Positions 12,340 to 22,245 of a stretch of 64,000 nt of DNA are shown here, piece by piece. The DNA is from Pycnopodia helianthoides. Lineage: Eukaryota; Echinodermata; Asteroidea; Forcipulatida; Asteriidae. Below the pieces are notes generated by a model that was not told where the DNA came from, ran no database searches, and saw nothing but the letters and a program-made list of their open reading frames with translations. Each line of letters begins with the position of its first letter. The first letter of the stretch is position 1. The DNA lies in the NCBI GenBank assembly GCA_032158295.1, contig CM063246.1, positions 62,001 through 126,000 on the forward strand, in the 5' to 3' direction. A program made the translations under genes and the position numbers.

Positions 12340-12567
12340 TATGGTGGCCCTGAAGGGACATCGCACATCGCAAATATCTTTGCAGATATTTGCGATGTCG
12401 CAAATATCTTTGCAAATATCTTTGCAAATATTTGCGATGTTTGCAAATATTTGCAATGTCGTAAATATCTTTGCAAATATCTTTGCAAATATTTGCAAAG
12501 ATATTTGCGACATCGCAAATATCTGCAAAGATATTTGCGATGTGCGATGTCCCTTCAGGGCCACCAT
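12340..12567. mobile_element. hairpin element with TGGCCCTGAAGGGACATCGC ends (AT-type core)
   Basis: Ends TGGTGGCCCTGAAGGGACAT and its inverse are flanked by TA. The core is an almost continuous palindromic minisatellite of GCAAATATCTTTGCAAATAT with GCGATGTCGC links. The right-arm sequence of the surrounding composite is continuous on either side. Confidence 0.9.
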
Positions 12568-12840
12568 AAATCAGGCAGCCAAGTAATCTATTTGTATCTT
12601 GAAGTGATGTCAGTGATAAGTTCTTAAATAATATTGAACAAATTTTACTAATAAAGAAATGTTTTTAAAAAATCCGTTAAAATTAGAAGAAAGGGGGGAG
12701 ACAGAAAAATTACCACCTTTTACTGCATGGATTTTAATTTCCCCGCGGCTGGCCGTTCCTTGAATACACGGATGGAAATCTGGCCCAATACGCGGATGGA
12801 AATCTGGCCCAATACGCGGATGGAAATCTGGCCCAATATT

Positions 12841-14802
12841 ACCGGACACTTCGGCACCTCGCAAACTCGGCACCCACAAACTCGGTACCTTGCAAACTCG
12901 GCACCTTGCAGACTCGGCACCAGAATGTCGGCACCATACAAACTCGGCACCGGCCTAAATTTGACTAACAAACTCGGCACCAAGCAATCAACTACGTGTT
13001 CGTTGGAATGGATGAGGGATGTTTCGATCCTTTCTCAATATTATGTATTGTTAATTTTGTTTAATTTTGTTTTGAAATTTAGACGTTGGATGATGTTTCT
13101 TAGACTCATTTGATTGTTGGCATAATAATGCACTAGTGATTTATGCCAAAAATTAATCATTTTATAAATGTTTGAGCATAACCTACGACAGGAAACTTTA
13201 TTCTCAGAGCATGATTAAGCCTGACGAAAATACAGACCGTGAGTAAACAGCCTGAGCTTCTGCCACCGGTGGAGCTTGCACAGTCTCACGGTAAACGGGA
13301 ATCAAAGTTGGGGTTCGAAAACATATGAGGGTCGATAACATTCATCCCTACGAGGAAAAATATCAATTTTTTTTTTTATTGTGTCAACTTCATTAATTGC
13401 TTACCAACCAAAAATAACCTATGGCCAAAAATAGTAGGTTACTATAATTTGCGGATCGCATTCCCATTCCCACCTGCATTGATGCAGCCTACATTTCAGC
13501 TTCCAAAATTATGCTGGAAACGATTTCACATCCTGGGGGTATAAATTACGATTACATCAGCACCTTGTATACATATTTGCTAGGTGCCGTTTTCGACAGG
13601 GTGCCGAGTTTGTATTTGTGCATGTGCCGAGTTTGTGGGTGCCGAGTGTGCAAGGTGCCGAGATTGTTGTGCCGAGATTGCAAGGTGTCGAGTTTGTGGG
13701 TGCCGAGTTTGTAAGGTGCCGAAGTGACCGGCTACCTTACAGACTACCTGCAGTGCATCACATGTAGTTCACCATTTCATGTATTTGGGTGGCAGTGGTG
13801 GAGAAAATTGTTTATAAACGGCCGGAATGGAGCTACTCTCTGATCAAGGATTCCGAGTTGATGGTCGTCGGCCACATGAATTACGAAAAATCCAATGCCG
13901 CATGGGTGTATTCAGGCAAGCTGATGGATCAGCTTATATCGAACAGGGAAATACAAAAGCTCTGGCTACAGTGTACGGACCGCATGAGGTAGGCATTGCC
14001 ATGTGATTGCGTACGTGTTTACACTCAACATCTCAACACGTGTCTAAAGCTAGCTCAGTATACTAGTAGACCCAGTTACTGGGGCGCTGTACTCCTTTTT
14101 CGAAAATGTTGACGATTATCGGTCGTACTAGTTATAGTAACCTATTATTGGCATCTTGACCATAGGCTACTTTTGGTTGACATTAAGCAATTAATGAAAT
14201 TGACACAATGAAAAATTGATATTTTTATATACATGGCAACATGCAATTGCAAGAGGTTTATTTTCATCTACACAAATAAAGTAATAAACATAAACAAAAA
14301 GGAAGTACGAAGATAAAGTTGTTGTTATTAAAAAAAAAAAATAATAACTAATAAATATGTAATTAAAAAATTTGTTTAAGACTGTTGAACTGAATGAATC
14401 AATATTTAAAAATAACGTAATTTTACAAATATACAAATTTGCAGTTAATTTAAAAGTAGACTGTTAGCAACTGTATGATGCTATACCCTCTTTTCACGTG
14501 ACATTCCACGTTTGCACATTGTAAATCAAAATATTGAGACAGGACCGAAACATCCCTCATTTTTTATTGTGTAAGTACATTTACGTTGACCATTCCAACG
14601 AACACGTCATGTAGTGATTGGTTGGTGCCGAGTTTGTTAGTCAGTCTATTTCTACCTCCATGGTCAGAAATAGGCCGGTGCCGAGTTTAATTGTACTTTT
14701 TTTGTAGGGTGGCGACATTATGGTGCCGAGTTTGCAAGGTGCCTAGTTTGCAAGGTGCTGAGTTTGTGGGTGCCGAGTTTGCGAGGTGCCGAAGTGTCCG
14801 GT
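12841..14802. mobile_element. foldback element with GGTGCCGAGTTTG direct-repeat termini; encloses EXOSC4 exon 1
   Basis: The left end ACCGGACACTTCGGCACC leads into about eight copies of a 15-18-bp unit (CAAACTCGGCACCTTG). The right end has about seven inverted copies and closes GGTGCCGAAGTGTCCGGT. ATT flanks both ends. The arms continue to match inward (GTGTTCGTTGGAATGG and GAGGGATGTTTCG pair; 13365-13450 pairs with 14125-14205). A third block of the motif, 13590-13731, lies in the loop. EXOSC4 exon 1 (13827-13988) is in the loop. Confidence 0.8.
13827..13988 (+). CDS. EXOSC4: EXOSC4 exon 1
   Basis: 54 codons from ATG to GAG|GTAGGC. It contains the RVDGRRP and YIEQGNTKALA motifs of the RNase PH fold. 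A different, overlapping frame (13789-13992) is open across it and should be ignored. Confidence 0.97.
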
Positions 14803-17800
14803 ATTCACTCTAGTCGCCCACCCGAACTTGCTCCATGCACGGTTTATGGTAGCTGCCACTGGTTCCCTGTTTCTCAACAAATATGGCGGTGGAGTTGCAT
14901 GATATGTGTTAAAAAAAAAAAAAACTACTGTTGCCGGGTCCAGCGTTGCTGTGCAAGGAGTACCAGTTTATTTTTCCTACGACTGCTTGCTGCGCTTGCA
15001 AAAAGTCTTGCACAATCTGCAGATTGTGCTCTGAAGATTAAGCGGTTCAGTCTCAAATCGTGCAAATCCCAAGAATGCTCTCTACGTTTACGAGACAACA
15101 AAATTTGTACAGTGGTACCAACAACACATTGAGCATTCGCTCGGACCCTACCTACATGTACGCCAGATAATGTCCAAATGTCAAAATAGCGTTGTTGGGT
15201 CCAGTAACTCAGACTCCCAGAACTAAGATGTTGACTAAAATAGGGAGACCGCCAACATTAGGGCTAGATAGCTCAGTTGGTAGAGCACCAGCACGTTAAT
15301 CTTGAGGTTGCAGGTTCAATTCCTCTAGTCAAATTTTTTTTGTTCAACCCCAAATTATTTACATTTTTATCAGTTTTGTTATTTATTCTTGAACAGGTGA
15401 CAGGCGGTCGTTCAAGAGCTCATCATGATCGAGTTACTATCAACTGTCAGTACAGCATGGCAACTTTTAGCACCGGTGAGAGGAAGAAGAGACCAATGGG
15501 GGATCGGAAATCACAAGAAATGTCTCTCAACTTACAGAGGACGTTTGAAGCAGCGATTATGACTCACTTGTATCCACGCTCACAGATTGATATTTATGTT
15601 CAGGTAGAGATGATACATTTTTTAAAGATCGGTTTCAAAATTAACCCTCATACTCTTTGTTACATTTTACAGTGAGTTAGCCAACCATTTGAAACCAGCA
15701 TTCAGCTGCATGGATTGTGTATGGTGGCACAACTTTGCACATAACTTACTGTTGAAATAATGTGGACTGTGTTGACACATTAACCACTATCATTATAGCA
15801 GACTGGCATAGTTTATCTATTCAAAACCATAGTGGATGATATTCAATGGTCAGACAGTAGGAGGGTTGACTGTGTACTGTATACATGTCATGCATGTAGA
15901 TGCATTCACCACATGATGTCATATTGTAGACTGGCATAGTTTATCTTTCATTAAAAAACCACAGTGGATGATATTAAATGGTCAGACAGTAAGAGGGTTG
16001 ACTGTGTACTGTGTAAATGCATTCACCACATGATGTCATACTGTAGACTGGCATACATGTAGTGATTGCCAGTCATCTCGCCCCCCGGCAAAGTCGCCCC
16101 CTGCAAAGTCGCCCCCTGCAAAGTCGCCCCCTAGCAAGCTCGCCCCCTTCAGGTACAAACTCGCCCCCTCGCAATGTCGCCCCCCACAAAGTCGCCCCCG
16201 ACAAAGTCGCCCCCTAACAAAGTCGCCCCCCCCCCCCACACAGTTGCTCCCTATGCATTTTTTTTTTGCTATTGTTGCAATTATTTTCTAAGGGAGAATT
16301 TTTGTTTTTAACTTGATTCAAGAAAGGGAATCCTTAAAGACTTTACACATTTTTGTTGCAATGATTTTCTAAGGGGAAATTTTGTTTTTGTTTAACTTGT
16401 TTCAAGAAAAGGGAATCCTTAAAGACTTTTTTACATTTTTGTTGAGGGTAAATAACTTAATAACTTTTACAAATTGAAAAACACCAAAAAATTTCCCTTG
16501 TAACTCTTAAAAAAAAATTAAAGAAACATTTATTTAATCCTAAAAGACTTTATACATTTTTGTTGAGGATAAATAACGTAAAAACATACATACAGATGTA
16601 TGTACTTTAAAAACTATCAAAAGACGAATAGACAAATTTACAGGAGACATAATAAATAAATAAATCTTGCACTGTAATGTTTTTTATGTACCTACATAAT
16701 TATATAGGATTAACACAATCGGTAGGCTCTATTACCAAACGTGTACTGTGCCTTTAAGAAGAAACTCTCAAAAAGAAAATTATTAAAAACACATGAATAT
16801 TAATTTTACACTTTAACTTCTACATGCTCCATCACAATTCTGGTACTGCATGCTCTTTTTGGGCGCTGCACGCTGGGACCGCCGCGCTTACGTAAACTTT
16901 CACGCAAATACCAAGGCAAGGGGGCGACTGTGTGTTCGGGGGGCGACTTTGTAGGGGGCGACATTGTGAGGGGGCGAGTTTGTACCTGGAGGGGGCGAGC
17001 TTGCTGGGGGGCGACTTTGCCGGGGGGCGATGCAGATGACTGGTTTCCCATGTAGTTTATCTTTCATTCCAAACCATAATGGATGATATTAAACGGTCAG
17101 ACAGTAAGAGGGTCGACTGTGTACTGTATACATGGAGACGCATTCACTCACATGATGTCATATTGCATACTGGCATAGTTTAATCATTCATTCAAAACCA
17201 CAGTGGCTGATATTGAATGGTCAGACAGTAGGAGGGTTGACTGTGTACTGTGTAGATGCATTCACTCACTTGATGTCATATTGCAGGCTGGCATAGTTTA
17301 TCATTCAAAATCACAACCACCGTGGATGATATTGAATGGTCAGACAGTTGGCATTGTTAGGAGTGACTGTGTAGATGACACAGTATTCACCACATGATGT
17401 TCTAATATTGCAGGCAGGCATACAATGTAACTTAAAACAGTAGGAGGGTTGACTGTGTAACCCTTACACTAATTGTGCACTTAAATTGCCTGGTATCACC
17501 GTCATCGTAAAGAAAAATGTTTAACAAATTTAGCACAGTTTCCCTGAATTTGTTCTCCCAATTTTGTTTTCCAAGTCACATTTTACACTATTAAAAAGTG
17601 TGTTTTAGGGGACATTAAATAATTTCAATGTTCCCCGTGAACTATTGTAGACTTGTGTTGTATTTTTTTTGTAATTCACCATGTTTCACTTGGTCTTTAA
17701 TTCCCTACAGATTTTGCAGGCAGATGGAGGGAACTACTGTGCATGTGTCAATGCTGCTACACTAGCCATCATTGACGCTGGCATACCCATGAGGGATTAC

Positions 17801-18073
17801 GTCTGCGCATGCTCAGCAGGATTCATAACCGACACACCCCTAGTTGATATCAGCTACTTGGAAGAATCCACGGGTGGTCCTGAGATGATCTTAGCCATCC
17901 TACCCAAGTCTGAACAGATTGCCTTATTTCAGTCTAACTCTCGTCTCCATGTAGATAACCTCTCTCAGGTGTTGGATATGGCAATGAAAGGTTGCAAGGA
18001 TGTGTACACAGTACTGGATGGAGTAGTGAGGGACCATGTTAGTGAAGTAACTCACAGTATGGATAGGAGTTGA
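13827..18073 (+). CDS. EXOSC4: exosome complex component Rrp41 (EXOSC4), complete
   Basis: RNase PH-like subunit of the six-membered ring of the RNA exosome; in animals it pairs with EXOSC9 and is thought to be catalytically inactive, lining the RNA channel in nucleus and cytoplasm. Three exons, 13827-13988, 15397-15603 and 17711-18073, encode 54 + 69 + 120 = 243 aa (human about 245). Both introns are phase 0 with GT-AG ends. Key segments are MELLSDQGFRVDGRRPHELR, GSAYIEQGNTKALATVYGPH, NCQYSMATFSTGERKKRP, HLYPRSQIDIYVQ, ILQADGGNYCACVNAATLAI and DAGIPMRDYVCACSAGF. ATG 13827 is the only start that gives the conserved N-terminus. Exon 1 lies in the loop of a foldback inverted repeat, and intron 2 holds a satellite split by another foldback element. 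Confidence 0.98.
14990..15115. repeat. dispersed repeat, copy 1
   Basis: TTGCACAATCTGCAGATTGT, TCTCAAATCGTGCAAATCCC and GAGACAACAAAATTTG recur with changes at about 31490-31615 in LSM14 intron 1. Confidence 0.6.
15242..15348 (+). mobile_element. tRNA-Asn-like SINE (EXOSC4 intron 1)
   Basis: AGGGAGACCGCCAACAT leads into box A (TAGCTCAGTTGGTAGAGC), an anticodon-loop region with GTTAAT, box B (GGTTCAATTCC) and a TTTGTTCAACCCC tail. The same unit recurs at 24464-24560, so it is a repeat and not a unique tRNA gene. Confidence 0.75.
15397..15603 (+). CDS. EXOSC4: EXOSC4 exon 2
   Basis: 69 codons, acceptor CTTGAACAG, donor CAG|GTAGAG. It runs from VTGGRSRAHHDRVTINCQYS to PRSQIDIYVQ. A tRNA-derived SINE ends only about 50 bases upstream of the acceptor. 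Confidence 0.98.
15790..17460. repeat. 117-128-bp intronic satellite, about six copies, split by a foldback element
   Basis: Units begin at GACTGGCATAGTTTATCTTT-like sequence near 15801, 15929, 16046 (resumes after 17048), 17168, 17286 and 17413. Each carries ATGGTCAGACAGTAGGAGGG, TTGACTGTGTACTGT and CACATGATGTCATATTG. Confidence 0.9.
16064..17048. mobile_element. foldback element with GGGGGCGACTTTG direct-repeat termini (EXOSC4 intron 2)
   Basis: The left terminus has about ten copies of CAAAGTCGCCCCCTG-type units and the right about seven inverted copies, between CCAGTCATCT and AGATGACTGG. CATGTAGT is duplicated at 16056-16063 and 17049-17056. Joining the flanks across one copy restores the surrounding satellite unit. 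The AT-rich middle has no ORF. Confidence 0.9.
17711..18073 (+). CDS. EXOSC4: EXOSC4 exon 3 (C-terminal half)
   Basis: 120 codons plus TGA, acceptor CCCTACAG. It begins ILQADGGNYCACVNAATLAI and ends VVRDHVSEVTHSMDRS. It carries the conserved GGPEMILAILPKSEQIAL strand region and the C-terminal helix. Confidence 0.98.
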   Translation: MLQADGGNYCACVNAATLAIIDAGIPMRDYVCACSAGFITDTPLVDISYLEESTGGPEMILAILPKSEQIALFQSNSRLHVDNLSQVLDMAMKGCKDVYTVLDGVVRDHVSEVTHSMDRS

Positions 18074-18329
18074 TTCTATCCAAATCTTCATGGACTCTTT
18101 CACTTTGGAGTGGGGTTTGGGGTAGCCTAGGTTGGACTCCTCCATTGCAAAGGAAACTGACGTCCTACCAGGGCTAGGTTTGGAATTGCTCTATCGTTTC
18201 ATCATTCACAGTCAAGCTTCTTTGCAAAGGAGAACATCACAAACATATAAAACTTGGTTACATTATGATTTACTTTATTTTGTTTGGGGGAGCAGTATTT
18301 TGCCATGGAGGTCATTACAAACATACAGC

Positions 18330-18713
18330 TTAAGGCAGGGTATACTTTTGGTAATTGTCAAAGACCAGTATCCTCACTTGGTGTATCCCAACATATGCAT
18401 AAAATATTACATTCTGTGAAAAATTTGGCTCAATTGGTCATCAAAGTTGCAAGAATATAATGGGGGAAAAAACCCTTGCCCCGTTGCATAGAATTATGTG
18501 CTTTCAAATGTCTGAGAAAGGCTTCATGCCTGAAGCCTTTCCCAGATTCAAATATTTTATTAAGAAATTACCTCTTTCTCAAAAATTACATTACTTCATA
18601 GGGAGTCGTTTCTCACAATGTTTTATACTATTAGCAGCTCTCAGGTGCTCCTTACCAAGTTTTTATGGTAATTTATTTCTTGTATAATTACCAAAAGTAT
18701 CTACTGCCTTTAA
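18330..18713. mobile_element. TTAAAGGCA-type MITE typical of echinoderm genomes
   Basis: Ends TTAAGGCAGGGTATACTTTT and AAAAGTATCTACTGCCTTTA are inverted. Inside, TGGTAATTGTCAAAGACCAG, TTGGTGTATCCCAACATATG, GGCTCAATTGGTCATCAAAG and CGTTTCTCACAATGTTTTAT match a consensus I remember as abundant in echinoderm sequence. It lies in the probable EXOSC4 3' UTR. Confidence 0.8.
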
Positions 18714-18716
18714 TTA

Positions 18717-18773
18717 AATAAATATGTTTGGGTGGATTTTAGTTTTCTTACTGTATACAAATTTCTCAATAAA
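18717..18773 (+). promoter_or_regulatory. candidate EXOSC4 poly(A) signals
   Basis: Two AATAAA hexamers, 18717-18722 and 18768-18773, are the first I find downstream of the EXOSC4 stop. If used, the 3' UTR would be about 650-720 nt and would contain the MITE at 18330-18713. Confidence 0.4.
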
Positions 18774-19403
18774 AGTGGAAAATGAAGACTTGAATGTATT
18801 GGTATATCTGTGTGTAGTCTGTCTACTATCCTCAGATAGGAAGTTGGGTTTACTTATATGAAGTTGTTTCAACACCTGTCCTTAGAAAAAATGTTAGTAT
18901 TTGCTAATAAAGTTACAATATTGAACCCCCAAAAGAAATAACAATTTCGAATTAACAATTGACTTGTTGACATGCTGTTTTTATTCTCTAATTCAATTTT
19001 ATTTGAGAGATTGAATTACTTTTTTTTCTGGATCAGGTGAACAGAAATGCCTTAAAACGTCTTTATATTACCCAAGTCTTTGGCTAGAGACCCTTCCCAG
19101 ATCCTTTAAAATACTCTACTCTATGGCAACTCAACACATGAATGGTTGGACTTGGATGAGATTGGAAAGCCCCTTCCAATGATAAGCAATGGACCATTAT
19201 CGTGCTACCACCATCTTGGTCGTGTTCATTGTATCCAACAGCAGAAATGAATGCTAAAAGTCATTGTACAAAAAGGAACCAGACTATTTCTCCTTCAAGC
19301 CTCTGGAAGAAAATCAAGATGGCCATGAAGTCTTATGTAAATTGAGTCAACAGTACCATATCCTACAATCCGTATCCTTGAATAGGATTTGGAACCATTA
19401 AAA

Positions 19404-19800
19404 TTAAAGGAACATTACAGAATTGGTAAGAAAAAAATTGTAAAATATACTTTTTTTATCACAGATTTACATAAAACTTACACGGTCTAATGTGATGATA
19501 GTAGAAAACATCCATTGAAATATTTGTCTGAAATGCCATATTTGATGAGAAATGAATAAACTAACTTTCCGAATGGAGTTTATCGCTCAGTGAGCGTTTT
19601 ATTCATTTGTTGAATCTATATGATTTCATGCAAAATGTGTAATCGGTTTTTCACTATTTTTTCGTGACCCAGATGGCCGATTGATCTCAAACTTCTACAG
19701 GTTTGTCAGTTTATGTATATGGTGGATTACATAAAGTGCTTACACTGCCAGCAACTGTTTTGTTAGCAAAAACCAATTCTGTAATGTATTGTTCCTTTAA
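19404..19800. mobile_element. TTAA-flanked MITE (AGGAACATTAC family), copy 1
   Basis: TTAAAGGAACATTACAGAAT at the left and CTGTAATGTATTGTTCCTTT plus AA at the right. The interior shares CGCTCAGTGAGCGTTTTATT and TTACATAAAGTGCTTACACT with the copy at 37981-38358. Confidence 0.9.
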
Positions 19801-20154
19801 TACAAAATTCTCATGAATTCACTAAAAATTATAATGGGACTGTGCACTGAATTTTTTCCCTTTGACCTGACCTACCCCAAGACTAGCTCTAGCTGTATAC
19901 ATTTGTAACCCAAAACTTGGCAGACAAATTGCAGATCCCGAATCACACACTAGTTTTTACAAAACCGTAATCTCGGAGAGAAATTGTGAAAATTACTGCA
20001 AGTACAACATTATTTCACAGTACCTCAAAGCCAACAGATTGTGCAAGTATTGCTCGATTTCACCAATTTCAAGAGAGCCTTTTTGTTTCTTTCACAGCAA
20101 TGTACTTGAGAATTAAAGGTTTCTCAAGGTTTTTTTAAACAAAAACAAAAGCAG

Positions 20155-20560
20155 TGCTCCAATTTTACAATTGACCGCAGGCCAGAGGCCAGTAGTTTTA
20201 GTGTTGGGCCAGTAAACTTTTGACTGGACAAGTCCGATGGTCTCGTGTTTTGTAAATGAACAATATCTCCTCACTGTGTAACATCTTGAACAAAATCAAA
20301 TTGTGTTCAAATGTTGACTTAGACTCTGATAAAATACCTTCCAATTCTAATGAGTAATGACATAATGAAGTAAACCTAATACCCATAAAGACAAATGAGA
20401 TAAATCTTCTCTTACCATGGCTTAGTGCTTGTTCTAATAAATACAGTTGATGTTAAACTGGGACAGGAGTTTTTTTTCTTATTTTTGATTCTGGTCTTGT
20501 AAAAACAAATCTGGTCCAGTAAACACTGAACTACAAGCCCTCTGGTCTTGTGGATCCCCC
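20155..20560. repeat. dispersed repeat (ACTGGACCAG family), copy 2
   Basis: The reverse complement of the 2335-2670 repeat: CAGTAAACTTTTGACTGGAC, TTTTTGATTCTGGTCTTGTA and AAACAAATCTGGTCCAGTAA. Confidence 0.6.
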
Positions 20561-22114
20561 TTCCCCAAATTTGAGTCCTAAAAAGACTTGTGCAATCTAT
20601 AGGTTCAATAACTTGCACAGAAGTGTTAAGACTTCAACGTAGCAAGCAATTCAATGAAAACTTGACAGCATCTTTGATAACATTTTTAATTAAAATTGTC
20701 CAGTAACAAAACAAGATATTTAGCGCAGTTATAAAGAGGTTCTGCTTATAAAGAGTACATTCTAAAGTCCTGAATCTCTTTTCTACTTTGTGTTACCTTG
20801 TTTTGCTTTCCTCTTATAACAACATTCCTGTTATAAAGAGGTAATTTGGCCAGTCCCACAGCAATCTTGCTATAAAGAGAGTAGACTTGCTACATGTATG
20901 TCCATGTTGACCCACAACGGAAATCTACTTGTTCTGTTGGGTCAGGTTTGTTACTTGTAGGCCTTCGAATTTACAGATTATTGAATACTTTCAGGGAAAC
21001 ACAAAATAATTATTTGGCTTTCACATACATGTAGTTGAATCTGCATCAAAAACTGGCAGTTATTTTTTTGTTCTTTGGACAGGTGCAAGCTGTGGTTGTT
21101 TTCATCGTAATTTTTGAATTACTGCTTTCAATACATGAGACCATGGTACCCCGCAGAAATGTCCACATTGTCTAGTGTATCACTTATTTGCTTTACAAAT
21201 GCACTTCATATTTTCAAATATTTATTAGAAACAAAAACAGGTGTCAAAAGTAATTAATAAAATTAAGTTAATTTACAATTAAATTAATTACTTGAAAACG
21301 TAAATGTGGACCTCTTTTTTCTTTGGAAATCCTACTAATATACAATTGTCTTCAATTAGCCTTAAACACCCATGTCAACTGCAAAGGCAAGAAAGATATA
21401 AAACAGTTTCTTACAAGACAGAGAAATTATCTGGAAGCAAGATTTTGATTTAAAGCAAAATCTGTCAGACAACCGATGTTTATTTATACTTTTAATTAAC
21501 AAATACATGTACCAAATATTTTTAAACCTAGAAATAAGCAGCGTCCAAATCAAGTGACTTTGGCCGAGGCTGTTGGCAGCAGCCACAAGCGACCTAGCCA
21601 TAGCCACTGCCGTTAACTCCAATACTGCCATAGTAACAATTTTGTATTGAATAGGTGTCGTAACTTTTCACTGTGTTGTTTTATACATGTTCATGTAATA
21701 CCCTCGCCTGTTCATGAGTTTGACTTAAAACAAGTAACAAGAACACAACAAATTTATCATGAAGTGGACTTGCATGTAACAAATCATGGGTCTCCTTTCT
21801 ACCTCTGATTTGTTTTGTAACATCACATTTTAACTCAAAGCTTTGACTTTCTCTGATAATGAATGTACTTCCAATCTTATCACCACCCTAAGAGACAAAC
21901 TAAAGCGTTTGAAATTACGCACACACAAATCACTTGGAGAGAAAATGCAAGCATGTCTTCATAACTTGTTCAAAGATCAAATAAAATATCACATGCCTAC
22001 TTGGCATGCTTTGAAAATATTACAATGTGCAAACAATAATATCGAAAAATTTCCTTTTTAAAATAAAGCCTGTAGTAGTTTAGTGGGCTTTTTTGCAAAT
22101 TTGTTTTCATGGAT
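20561..22114. other. intergenic EXOSC4-LSM14, no gene seen
   Basis: AT-rich sequence without convincing ORFs. It includes a half copy of the AGCTATGGCTACGGCTG MITE at 21540-21620. Confidence 0.5.
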
Positions 22115-22245
22115 TAAGGCCGTATCCAAATTAGCATTACAGCTATGGCTACGGCTGTTGCTACAAACATCCTATACTTCAACTCTTGATGACGCAGTGA
22201 CCCAGTCATAGCCATAGCCGTAGCTAAAGCAGCCTTACATTGTTG
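22115..22245. mobile_element. short palindromic MITE with AGCTATGGCTACGGCTG arms
   Basis: AAATTAGCATTACAGCTATG GCTACGGCT pairs with AGCCATAGCCGTAGCTAAAG CAGCCTTAC. A diverged half copy is at 21540-21620. Confidence 0.6.

Larger units (their letters stand above)
9417..12840. mobile_element. large foldback composite between OPLAH and EXOSC4
   Basis: The left arm starts CCGCGTATTGGGCCAGATTT and the right arm ends with three copies of a 28-bp unit that includes ATGGAAATCTGGCCCAATAC. Moving inward, the arms pair over TGCATGGATT/AATCCATGCA, ACCTCATC/GATGAGGT and the 215-bp unit. The 215-bp unit is present about eight times in the left arm and about twice, diverged and inverted, in the right. Two other elements are nested in the right arm (11700-11979 and 12340-12567). 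No coding capacity is visible. Confidence 0.8.

Noticed and set aside
12327..12586. Three overlapping ORFs with ICKDICDIANICK-type repeats
   Set aside because: They are translations of the palindromic minisatellite in the hairpin element and appear on both strands.
13789..13992. 67-aa plus-strand ORF over EXOSC4 exon 1
   Set aside because: A shadow frame; the true frame starts at ATG 13827 and matches EXOSC4.
15263..15330. Functional tRNA-Asn gene
   Set aside because: Boxes A and B are present, but the acceptor stem does not pair well, the sequence continues into a fixed tail, and the same unit recurs at 24464, so it is a SINE.
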